Assembly: GCA_002633005.1 (NCBI GenBank)
Contig: NMRA01000049.1
Coordinates: 1,036,011 to 1,100,010 of the forward strand
Reading direction: 5' to 3'
Length of the DNA: 64,000 nucleotides
Source of the DNA: Phoronis australis
Taxonomy: Eukaryota > Phoronida > Phoronidae
Part shown: positions 50,928 through 62,405 of the stretch, in pieces
Layout: each line of letters begins with the position of its first letter
How positions within the stretch are numbered: position 1 is the stretch's first letter
The notes under the pieces: model-generated
The model's database searches: none
Told to the model about the DNA's origin: nothing
Seen by the model: the letters and a program-made list of their open reading frames with translations, nothing else
Position numbers and translations under genes: made by a program

Positions 50928-53900
50928 TTAGTCTCAAGATGGTATTTTATTGGTGTCATCTAGAAGTAGACCGGATGAGGGGACTAGCAAAAAAGGCATT
51001 CTCTCCAGAGAGGTTTTTCATAATTTGGTTTCATCTTGGGTACCACATTTTTTCAATGATTTACCACACACTTGTTGTGGATAGCTGAAATTCTCTTTTC
51101 AAAAATTTCTCCACAAAGTAAAGATTAAGAACATTTCAGTCTGTTATGAGAATGGATTGAAGTATGTAGACGTCATAAAACATCATTTTATAAAATACTC
51201 ATTACTTGCTAAAAGGTTATCGACCGTTGAAAATGGAAAAATTACCATTTTTGCAATTAAACTCATTTTTCCAGAAGCCTAGGTATTGGATTGGACTGGA
51301 TTTTGAATGTGCCACAGTGACCTCTACCTATCAAACGGAAGAGAACCCTAGACCACAGTATTTACTACCCTAAGTGTTTTCATGAGAAAGATACTGTAAA
51401 CAGACTAATGAATCAATAGATCAGTTAAATGATGGTTATATGACAACAGGCCCCTAACAAGAACAGTAGCCTTAAAACATGATAAACATGCCCATTAAGA
51501 GTGTCCTCTCCACAACAATGGGCAGGGGAGGACAGGCCAACATTCAAATCCAGAGCAACACCAGCACTGGGGCAACCGGGGAGGATGGGTACCCCAGACT
51601 ATAGCAAATGAATGTGACTGAAACATTAACACTGGCACAAATCCCCCAACCCCTCACCCTCTACGTTTACGCTTCAGATAACGTCACCTATTACCACACA
51701 AACAAAACAACTGCTTCAGATGACACCTAAACCAGAAACAAACCCAATGACAGCACATCCCTGCAGTGTGACCCCTCAGAGGAGATCAACCCCTCCATCC
51801 TTCCCCTCCTGAACAGTAGTAGTACATGAGAGGAAAAGATTTGCGTAAGAGATCAATATCAATACAACATACCAGTCCTTGCTTTTTCACAGTTATGTGA
51901 CTCAACAATACAACGAACAACATGTTATGTAGCTGACATTACCTAACCATAAGTGTCTAGTAATGTTAATTCAGAGTTCTGTCAAACGGGCTTTATAGGA
52001 GTACCTGCTACAGTGTAACCATGAAATGGTGACCAAGTTCTCGTTGTCCAACAACAAAGCTAATTACCATTTAAACACAATTAACCTGTCAATAAATCCA
52101 TAATTAGCAACAGCTTCTGTTCACGCCTTGAGTTTTGACTTTTATTACAGCAAGAGCTTGAATGCATTAACTGCTTGCCTGAACAGGGAAGAACTCAAAT
52201 AATTGTTATCTCAACTCAAATCTATGAGTCATACTTCAGACACAGACAAACCATCTCACCTTTACAAATCAGATAGTTACACGGCATTTATCCTAATTAT
52301 GGATGACTTTCTATTACAAGTTGACTTGAACACAACACTGTGCAATCACAGAATACTATTTAACAAGGCTGTTTAACCCATTTACACACTTCTTCTTAAA
52401 GCAGTCATCAACAACCATGTAGAAACTGTCCAGGACACACTCTGTAAACAATCGACAAATCAGAAAATCTGAAACTAATCAGTATGCTAAAAGTTGCTGC
52501 CTGCTAAACTGGCAGGGATCACTCACATCTTGATCTACTGTGCATGATGAATACCAGTACCCTCAGTTGTGATGAAATCAGAACCAAATGCAAGACAGAG
52601 GTACATCAAAACTATCCCTTTCCTGATCCACCAGCTTGGTTGTCAGTGTAGTAGTTGTAGATGGGTGTTGTGTCTTGGTATTCTACACATCTGGCTCATG
52701 ACTTAGGAGTTAGTGCAGGCTACTGTAATTCCTGGAATGCTAGCTCACCATGTTGGTCTGCTCATCATTAAAATGTTAATGATGAGCTGGATGGCGTGAG
52801 AAGCATTTACACATCTGAGAAAGAGGCTACACCTTAAATGTTGGCCTCTTAATGGGAGAAGGTCCAGAAATTACTATGGTTTATTAATGGTATTACGTAC
52901 TTCTATTAGATGCACATTCACGGAGGTGTTATAGACATTTTAAGAATTACATTGAAAAATATTCAGTTTCAAATATATACCCGTGTATCAACACAGAGAG
53001 GGATATTGCTTCAAAATATGATTAAACGTTAAAGGCCTTCACGAGATATGGTGTGCAAACAAATCTGCACTACTTTAATTACCATCCAGTAAAAAATAAA
53101 GACAAGCTGGAAAAGTAATTATCTAATTTTTTCTCACTGTAATAGTGACAGCTAGACAGATTAAATAGAATAAAATGCATGTCTTTCCTTGATTATAACC
53201 ATCAAATGTTCCAGCCGAGTGGCGCCGCTAATAATTACTGCTAATAGTACAGCTTTAAATGACACTGGCTAATTTTGGTACCAAATTCATCACATACCAT
53301 AATACTACCAGATATTCTTGCTGGAGTTGTCAATAATAATTTGCAGTAAACTAATACCGCACATGTCACATGAAGGTTGTTAAAAATGGGATGGGTGATT
53401 AATAATGCAACATACCACAACTATGCTAAGCAACACTGTGAGCCACCAATTTATCTACAACCTTAGCAAACTTTGGGAAGGATTAGAACTTAAAATTGCC
53501 AGTCAGAGAGTGCAAAAAGAGACACGAATGAGTAACTTCACATAAGAAACGTCATTATTTCAAGAGTAGCTCTGAATTAAACTGACCACATCAAAAATAC
53601 CTGAACATACTATTTCCACTTCAGTTAGTTAAAAATGAATTCAAACACAAAATAAATGGACATGTGTTCTTTCAACATGACACCATTTTTAATGGAACAC
53701 ACTGATAATCACTTTCAGGAAATTAAAAACTTGATATAAAAAGTGAAATTGTAAACGAGGCTATAATTTTACAAAATACTTGTATTTCGATTCTCTAGAA
53801 GAAATTTGTTCTATGCTACAAATTGGTAAACACAAACCAAAGAATATCTTGAAATGTCTGAACCCCAATGGAGTGTTTACTTAAAATCAGGTCAAAACTG

Positions 53901-55281
53901 AAAACTTTCTCAAACAAATTTTAGTTGCTCATTAAGTCATTTCCTACAAACTAAATTTAACGATAGCACAGTGTAGGAAGCCCATCTAATCATAACACAT
54001 ACGTAACTCCGTAGTTCCGCAACATTACGAATCAGGTTTCTTCATAGCTTGTTTTAACAGGGTGCTGCACCCTCTTTTAATTTCAGCTCAATAAGGTTAC
54101 CACAATTGAATTATTCTCCCATCTTTTCAGCCCTCTTAAGACAATGTATGTTTACACAATTTTCCCTTAAAAGGAAATTGTATTTTATTCTGAATAAATT
54201 TTACATAGTTTTCTATGACTTGCTGATTAATTTCACAAATAATTCAACAGCAAAAAGTAAACTTCTATTCTTTAACGAAACTCAAAAAAACACTGCTTGA
54301 ATCGCTGCTTCTCGTGATATATTTGGTGGGGTAAAGTCAGTGTCCTATTTTAACGCGCTGTCAAGTGGCATTCTTCAAAATTGTCAGAATAAGAAATTTT
54401 GGTGTGAAATGTCAGGTCACCAGGGATACCTGTTTGAGCCGAGGCAACGCCAAGTGATACCCAGTCGTCGTCATCGTCAGACGAAAATTTGGCGGTGCAA
54501 CCAGACCGTATCAACAATTTACACTGGTGTGACTGTGAGCAGTGTGTACCCCAGCTAACTGTCAGCCAATACTCAGCTCTGTAAACTTGAAGGGTTGGTT
54601 AATTACCGACTATAGCTATATGAAGACTATGTACCACTGTGTGTTGAGCTCCGTTAGATCCCAAAATTTCACACAGCCCATTGACTACCCACTCACAGGT
54701 AGTTATGCTTGCTACCTCATCAACATGTAGACCTAACAGACAGACAGGGGTGCATGCAAAATCTGGTAGTCAACTGACACTCGCCTTGTTTGTTGCAGCC
54801 GTTTAAGTGGAAAACAATCAAGCGTCATTTTCTAGCATAATTCACTGCCTTTTGTAATAAAGAATAGTGAGTTGTCTGTTTTCAAAACCAGCACGCTCGT
54901 GACAGGGTGCACCTGCCTTTTTCTAAAATTTTGCAACGTCTTTCGGAAGATGACGACAGCTTCGCAGCAGCAACGTTTATTCTAAAATTCAGTTTGCTGG
55001 TATTAAAATATTACTAAAAACTTGTAACGAAATGAAACAAGTTCTGAAAATTTGTTGTGACATGTACATGTATGCAACATTGTGCCGACAGTGAAGAACA
55101 GTTGATAAAAGAATCAGGGGGGGGAAAGTGGTCAAAGTCAGGTGACGTAATCGCCAAAAGCCGACTCAAAAGAACGCATCACTATTTTAGCAGCAGTCGT
55201 CAAGGACAGATAGCTAACTTTTCCAACACCATTAGTTTACTCAAGGAAGAGAGTAGTGTTTATGACACTAATTTAGAGTCA
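50928..55281. other. Non-coding stretch
   Basis: AT-rich, with no exon or RNA gene that I recognise on either strand. It could contain introns or 5' exons of the LIM-domain gene, but no candidate could be tied to it. Confidence 0.35.
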
Positions 55282-55368
55282 GATTTTATTTGTCCATTTT
55301 TTACAAATCCCCTTAGAAGACACCTTTTTCGACTGGTTCAAACAACCAGGTGCCATACAAAAAGGCAT
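55282..55368 (-). pseudogene. Possible THAP-domain start, truncated
   Basis: The minus-strand frame reads MPFCMAPGCLNQSKKVSSKG and then ICKKWTNKI before a stop. MPxxC-x4-C-x-N followed by K-x-G is how THAP domains begin, and KKW is the conserved tryptophan region. The usual SF-x-R-x-P segment between them is missing, as if deleted. Nothing recognisable follows the stop. Short, so only tentative. Confidence 0.35.
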
Positions 55369-55653
55369 GTCAAACATTTTACAGCACTGTGGCAAACAGT
55401 AAAAAATAAGAACAGCTGGTACAAAGATAAAATACAATGTAAACTCTTCACAATATGGCAAAGCAATATGTGATAAGCAGTCAAGGCCCCACCATCGCAG
55501 TAAGGATTTCAGTCTTTTGACAATAAAAATGAATGAGCTTTTGTTTAGCGCACAACTCGGACAAATGTGAGATTTATTTGCATGTTAGAATCGGTTAACT
55601 GCTGTATTATTTTTACTACAGTCCACTTTCAAGTCTCTGCAGTCGTAATAGTC

Positions 55654-55729
55654 ACATGCCGACATTGTGAGAACCAGTTTTCTCCACAGAATAATGAGCA
55701 TCGTGCTGATTCTCAAAATGTTGGCATGT
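55654..55729. mobile_element. Family A MITE, copy 3
   Basis: A 76-bp hairpin: ACATGCCGACATTGTGAGAA at the left pairs with TTCTCAAAATGTTGGCATGT at the right, with a core GAACCAGTTTTCTCCACAG that is the reverse complement of the core of the other two copies. The outer ends differ from copy 1. Confidence 0.7.
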
Positions 55730-56111
55730 TATATCCGACTGTTGTCTCTGGACTAATCAGACTTGATAACCAAGGTTCGAAGTTCCAAGTCAGGTGGCGA
55801 GACCATCTCATTCACGAGTTGGCTCACCTAGAAATGACTAACATGTTGTGGAAATTGACATTTCGCGAGTCCACACAAAAATAGTTCAACAATGAGGCAA
55901 TTTATGAGAAACAGAAGTTATAAAAATCAGAAACAGACGCTTGGCAAAACTGCTCGAGTCATAGGATAATGTTATGTTTTGTAAGTAAAAGAGTGGTTAC
56001 ATGTGAAGTTAATCTGACAAGATCGAAGAACATGTAAGATACTACATGCTAGCCTTGGTTTAAAAGTAATGAGGAAGTTCTTTTTAAATTCATCCATACA
56101 AGCACATTCTA

Positions 56112-59087
56112 ACAAGAGCAACGCAGAGCGTTGAAATGCGCCCACGAATTCATCAAAAATGGTGTGCTTTTAGGGTTATTTGTTTGTATCATAAAAATGG
56201 CCACTAGATGGAGCAAAATCCATCCGAAAATGAGAACATGCAATATTTCATAAAAATCAGTTAAGAAACTTTAGAGAAACAAAGGAAAACAGAACAAAAT
56301 GAAATTGCCATTTGTGGGCACAGCTTCCGTTCCATCTGCCTGAAAGTCGCCGTCTCTTCATATAAATTCACTTAATAAATTTAATAAAGATCCTGCAGTG
56401 GGTTTTGGAGATACAGCTATGGGCGCAAAATAAAACAAAAGTATCACTACGAGGCGCCCCAGTAGTCATTCGCCATCATCAAACGTCCTCTTCACACTGA
56501 AAACATATATGCCAATTTTCAAAACCATCCCTAGAATGATTTGATTGATCGAGGGGTGGATGCCTTAAACAAGATTTGAAAATAGCAAAAATGGCCACCA
56601 GGTGGTGCAAAATACCTCGATTCCATCCAAAAACAGGATGATAGCGTCATCTCACCAATAGATGCCCATATTCAAAATTTTATGAAAATCTGTTGAGGAC
56701 CTTTGAAGATACAGACTGGTAAACCTAAAAAACTAAAATTACCACTAGGGGACACACAAGTAGTCAGATCCGTCCGAAAGCCGTCGTCCTCCGTTGTTAA
56801 CATCATATAAATACACTTACTTTAGAAATTTAGCAAAGATATAAATACACTTACTTTAGAAATTTAGTAAAGATTCTGCACACAGTTTAGGGGATACAGA
56901 CATAGGTGCAAAAAAAAACTGCAACTAGGTGCCGCCACAGTAGTCAAAGTTGTCGGATAATCATCGTCAGCCATCCACTACATAGTAAGAACATACATGC
57001 CAATTTTCACAATCATCCTTTGAGCGGCTTGGTTGATAGAGGGGTGGACGCAAAAAAACAGACTCGAAAACAGTAAAACTGGCCAATAGGTAGCACAAAC
57101 TACATCAAATCCATCTGAAAACGGGATAGCGTCATCTCACTAATAGGTGCCTATATACCAAATTTTATGAAAATCCGTTCAGGACTTTTGAAGATGCAAA
57201 GGTAAACGTAAAACACTAAAACTGCCACTAGGGGGCACACCAGTAGTAGGATCCGTCGGATCACTCATGCCGTCCCATTCATGGAACGAACACATGTGCA
57301 AAATTTCATGAACATACGTCAAGGCGTTTTGGAGATAGAACAGCGGACGCCGGATAGACGGACGGACGCCGGACGGACGGAGATGACGGCATAATGTGTA
57401 CACATATAAATATGTGAGCGCATAATAAAACAAGAGCAACGCGGAGTGTTGAAATACGCCCACAAATGCATTGCAAATGGTGTGCTTTTAAGGCAATTTA
57501 TTTGTATCATGAAAATGGCCACTTGATGGCACAAAAACATACAATCCATCCAAAAACAGGAACATGCCATATTTCATAAAAATCTGTCAAGGAAATTCAT
57601 AGAAACAAAGGAAAACAGAATAAAATGAAATTGCCACTAGTGGGCATAGCGTCTGTTGGATCCACCTGAAAGTCGTCGTCATCTGTTGTTATCTTCATAT
57701 AAATACACTTACTAAATTTAATAAAGATCCTGCAGTGGGTTTAGGAGATACAGCTATGGGCGCAAAACAAAACAAAACTACCACTAGGAGGTGCCACAGT
57801 AGTTAGTCACCATCATCAAACATCCTCTTCACACTGACAACATATACGCCAATTTGGTTGATACAGGGGTGGACGCCAAAAACAAGAATTGAAAACAGCA
57901 AAAATGGCCACTTGGTCATGTAAAATACCTCGATTCCATCCAAAAACAGGAAAATAGCGTCATCTCACCAATAGATGCCTATATTTAAAATTTTATGAAA
58001 ATGTGTTGTAGACTTTTGAAGATACAGAGTTAAACGTAAAAACTAAAATTGCCACTAGGGGGCACATCAGTAGTCGTCGTCGTCTGTAGTCAACATCATA
58101 TAAATACACTTGCTAAATTAAGTAAAGGTCCTGCAAACAGCTTAGGAGATACAGCCATGAGCGCAAAAAAACAAAACTGCCACTAGGATTCGCCCCAGTA
58201 GAAAAAGTCAAAAAATCATCATCAGTCGTCCACTTCATAGTAAAAACATGCATGCCAATTTTCATAATTATCCTGAAAACGGTTTGGTTGATAGATGAGT
58301 GGACGCCAAAAAACAGACTCGAAAACAGTACAAATGGCCACTAGATGGTGCAAACTAGGTCGAATTCATCTGAAAACAAAGTGATAGCGTCACCTCATTA
58401 ACAGATACCGGTATGCCAAATTTTATGGAAAATACGTTGAGGACCTTTGAAGACAGATGTAAACGTAAAAAAATAAAATTGCCACTAGGTGGCACCCCAG
58501 TAGTCAGATCTGTTCGAAAGTCATCGTCGTCCGTTGTTTACATCATGTAAATACACTTACTAAATTTCGTAAAGATCTTGCGAACGGTTTAGGAGACACA
58601 GCCATAGGCGCAAAAAAAACTGCCACTAGGAGGCGCCATAGTAGTCAAAGTCATCGGAAAATCATCGTCAAACGTCAACTTCATAGTAAATACATGCCAA
58701 TTTTCACAATCACCCTTTGAGTGGTTTGGCTGACAGAGGAGTGGATGCAAAAAACAGACTTGAAAACAGTAAAAACAGTCCCTAGGTGGCGCAAACTACG
58801 TCGAATCCACCCGAAAATGAGAGGATTGTGTCATCTCACTAATAGGTGCCTAAATACCAAATTTCATTAAAATCCGTTAAGGAAGATACAGTGGTAAGCG
58901 TAAAAAATTAAAATTGCCACTAGGGGGCACACCGGTTGGCGGATCCGTCCGAAAGTTCGCTCATGCTGTCCCATACATGTGCAAAATTTCATGAACATAC
59001 GTCAAGCCTTTTGAAGACACAGCAGCGGACGCCGGACGGAGATGACGACATAATGCGTCCACATATAAATATGTGGTCGCATAAAAA
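56112..59087. repeat. Tandem duplication of a complex repeat
   Basis: Two head-to-tail units, 56112-57429 (1318 bp) and 57430-59087 (about 1658 bp), both start ACAAGAGCAACGC-GAG and both end near GACG-CATAATG, then ACATATAAATATGTG and CGCATAA. Each contains several sub-repeats with CCACTAGG-GGC, AGTAGTC and TAAATACACTTACT themes, plus GGACGCCGGACGGA runs before the end. A local 28-bp direct duplication sits at about 56815-56870. No coding capacity. Confidence 0.8.
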
Positions 59088-59610
59088 TTGGTGTCCCTAC
59101 AGTATATAGACAAGTTCATTTCAAGTGCAGGGGTGATTGCTCAATATGTAGCACAGGAATTGATACCAACTGTAACAAAAGTTATCAATCTAAGATATCC
59201 CCCTTATCTAATAATGCCCTCCTCCCAGACTGAGTGCTGAATGTATCTTTTTGTCTGTTCCAAGAGGGCAAGGGTTCAAAAGCGTTACTGCTTCAATGAA
59301 AATAGATCAAGTGTTTGATAATGAAAATTAAAGAATTTTTTTCACATTGAAATCAAGATAAAAATAAAACCTATTTTACTATTCAACAAACCACAAAGTT
59401 ATTTTGCTAAAGTTTCTTTCTTGTTTTTAACTACTACAGGTCGAATTTTTCGGCTGGTGGACTTGAAATATTAAAGCATGTACCTAGAAATAAGCTTGAA
59501 GCCTATTGTGTTGGGACGGAATGGGACAAATGATGGAGGTGTGGTGGCATTTTTTAAAAAATTTTGCTTTAAAGAGCTCTGGCTCTCCATGATAGCAAGT
59601 AGCAGCATAT

Positions 59611-59962
59611 GTTCATAAAAACAACGATGGATTTAAACTGGCTTGACAGACTTCAGCGTTTACTGAAACACCATTATCACAAGAAAAAAACCCAGTGGCC
59701 ACCTTGCTAGGCCCAGCAACAAGTATAGTGATGAAACACACAGTCAGTTACAAGCCAGTTGCAAGCCCAGTCCAACTGGCACACCACAGGTAGTCATTGT
59801 TAGTCTAGTCTACTGTTACTCCCCTGTAACTGTCTGTGTCTGTGTTTCATTACTTGTTGGGCCTAGCAAGGTGGCCACTTTTTTCTTCTTCTTCTGCTGA
59901 TGGTGTTTCAATAAACACCGAAAAATATCAAGCCGGTTTGAATCTGTTGTTGATTTTATTAA
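59611..59962. mobile_element. Fold-back element with long inverted arms
   Basis: Arms 59611-59751 and 59826-59962 are reverse complements over about 140 bp, for example GTGGCCACCTTGCTAGGCCC and GGGCCTAGCAAGGTGGCCAC, around a 74-bp centre. A 13-bp direct repeat AGCTCTGGCTCTC lies outside both arms, at 59575 and 59966. Confidence 0.8.
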
Positions 59963-60116
59963 CATAGCTCTGGCTCTCTTGTACATTAAGGTATTTATTT
60001 GAATTTTGTTAGCTCCTCCCTTTCTTGTCGATTGTTTCCCCTAGCCCTTTGTTTCATCAACGTTTGATGATGACGATTATGTCAGTGATGATATTGTCAT
60101 TTTAGCATCTTGTGAC

Positions 60117-61140
60117 ATGATCACCGTAAGCGACAATGAAGTAAACACCATGCTTGGTTTCGGACGTATTTCATATCATCAATGTTGTCTATACATATAT
60201 TCGTGTCGTTGCAGTCATTATCTTTACATCAGTGTTGTCATCAGTATGCAGTCTAATCCTTTTTATCAGTATTGGTGTCTACTTTCGTGGAAGCATTGTC
60301 GGCATTGCAGGCTGTGTAGGCACAACCATGTTGTTGTTTACAGTGTCACTGTGGGTGTTGGCGGTGTCATCATCCTTGGCCTTGTTATTGTCCAAAGGTC
60401 CTTTCATACTAACGTGAATGCATCGAACTTTTGGGGAGTTGCAGTCAGTATGCACAGTTAACTACGGTCCTGGATCGAAGTTACGGTGCTAGTTAACTTC
60501 GTAGTACACAGATGGATTAAACAGCGGAGTGTCAACGCTGCGGTGCCGCATGATTGGTCAACTCCGATCTCATCACACGGACCACTGCTGTCGTCGACAA
60601 TTAAAAAACTATGTGTCATGGCTAATAGTGGCTTAGAGCTTGCTCGAATAATCACCAATCATATCAGAATGAAGTTTTAGGTCACTTTATTTAGCAAACG
60701 CAAATTTTTCCAAATTGTTGCATTAAAAAAATCTTAGTGCACACCGGATGCATCAGAGCTACCTTGCGATTATTTTGATGAAGACAGCGTTACCTACCAT
60801 TTGCTCCGATGGCGTTAACTACCAAAGCTGGTATATAACTTCGCACTTTACATCGACGCTTCGCACATAGCTGAATTTAATTAGAGTAAAAGAGCCTATA
60901 CGGTGGAGGGTCTTGAGTGTGGCTGCTGTTGTCGGCATCGCTTGTTTTGGCCGTGGTTTCATTCAGTGATATCAATAAGTGCAACTTTGTGGTTCTTCTG
61001 GGTGTGTCAGCATCACCATCAATGTTGAAGGTGGGGGGGTATCATTGCCTTTGTTGATGCTGTGGTTGGTGATGCTGGGGACACTGTCGCTTTGTTGGTA
61101 GTGTTGGCAGGTGATTTCGCTGATAGTTGCTCTGTCATAG
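60117..61140. repeat. Cryptically simple GT/GTTG-rich tract
   Basis: Degenerate GTTGT, GGTGT and CATC words dominate both sides of the family B MITE at 60396. Open frames here encode only biased composition and are not taken as genes. Confidence 0.45.
60396..60897. mobile_element. Family B MITE, copy 4
   Basis: About 502 bp from AGGTCCTTTCATACTAACGT to AGTAAAAGAGCCT. It is colinear with copy 1 through the CAGTCAGTATG, GGTCCTGGATCGAAGTTA and CTCGAATAATCACCAATC blocks. The right end has diverged. Confidence 0.75.
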
Positions 61141-62215
61141 AGCTTTCCTGTTTATCGTATTTCTTTGAGGAAAAAATACCCTAACTTTACTCCTCACAGG
61201 AATTCAATTTCAGAAAACAAACAGATAAAAAATCATTAGCTTCCCTGTACAGTGTTGTAATGTATTTCTGGCAGTGTATTATAGTTGTTAAGTCGTGGCT
61301 AGTGCTCATGATAAGGAGATGTATCGTGGTTCTTGTACAAATCCATTGATGGAGTCAGTATAACAGACTTAGGACTTTTAATGGAGAAAAAATAATCTCA
61401 AAGCTAAGCCTAACTTTGAAAACAGATTTATGGATTTAAACATCATTTAAAACGGTAAGGTGACACTTGAGGCTGGACTTGCAGTATACTGAAGATATAC
61501 TGCCTAGTGAATGGTGAGATTTTAAAATAAAGCAACCCTGAAGATTTCAATGAGCAAATGTACAAAAGACAATACTTGGCCAGTTTGTCTCTAACCAAAA
61601 GCTGCAAACAAGAAGCAAAGGTTTGATAAACAGTTGTCTTATATCTGTATTTACTATTTTAAAAAATTTAACCAGTTTTAGCTTCTTAGCTAAAATTTTT
61701 GAAGAAAAAGTATGCTTGACGTCTACATTATTGAATTACCTATTGTTAAATCCGGAAAATGCTTGAAAAATTATTTTGTTGTTTTTTTAAGATTTTCCAA
61801 ACAAAATCTGGCATACTCAACAGTTGTAGTATATGTAATCAGCAGTTTCACAATGTTGAGTATTCATGTACAACATCTCTAATTCAGGACATTCCTGATA
61901 AGAATGTTTATTTTAACACATTGCCCTAGACCAGTTGGCTGGCTTGCCATTTTACACCCTGCTTTTGTAATCCTATCCCTGTATCACAGTTGTCAAGGAT
62001 GTATGATTGCCACATAGGCACTTAGCCTCTCACTGGAATAGGAAATCATTTTCTGGGTGACAGTTAATGTTATGAAGGCACTTACTGACAAGTGTGGGTA
62101 CCCAGCCAAATATCTATTTATAACAGCTACGTATTTTAACTTTAAGTTGGTAAAAGTATATATGTTTTCTGAAAGTACAAAGCCTGGAAACTGATTTTTG
62201 ACTTAATATCAATAC
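61141..62215. other. Non-coding stretch
   Basis: AT-rich DNA with no recognised gene or repeat. Confidence 0.35.
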
Positions 62216-62405
62216 ACCTTTATTCATCCAGTTGCCGTATTACAAAGATTCTCCTTTTGAGGTTTTAAAAACAATGCATTGCGCGCTTAATCACAGAGCA
62301 GAATGTGATTTTTTCTCATACCTCGTTATGTTTATGTCTTCAATGCATTGTTTTTTTAAACCTAAAAAGAGGCTCACATTTAAAATGGCGACTGCGTGAA
62401 TAAGG
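62216..62405. mobile_element. Hairpin MITE
   Basis: About 65-bp arms (62216-62281 and 62341-62405). CCTTTATTCATCCAG at the left pairs with CTGCGTGAATAAGG at the right, and CAATGCATTG marks both inner ends. The loop is about 60 bp. Confidence 0.7.

Noticed and set aside
54420-54560. Minus-strand stretch with SSDDDDDWVSLG and a possible donor in phase 1, considered as the missing LIM-gene exon
   Set aside because: No start codon after the upstream stop, no likeness to zyxin or LPP N-termini, and the acidic run comes from a CGTCGTCATCGTC-type simple repeat.
55057-55473. 138-residue plus-strand frame
   Set aside because: No recognisable domain or splice context; it overlaps the THAP-like relic on the other strand.
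60117-60461. 114-residue frame rich in Cys, His and Tyr
   Set aside because: Compositional product of a degenerate GT/CATC-rich tract and the edge of a MITE.
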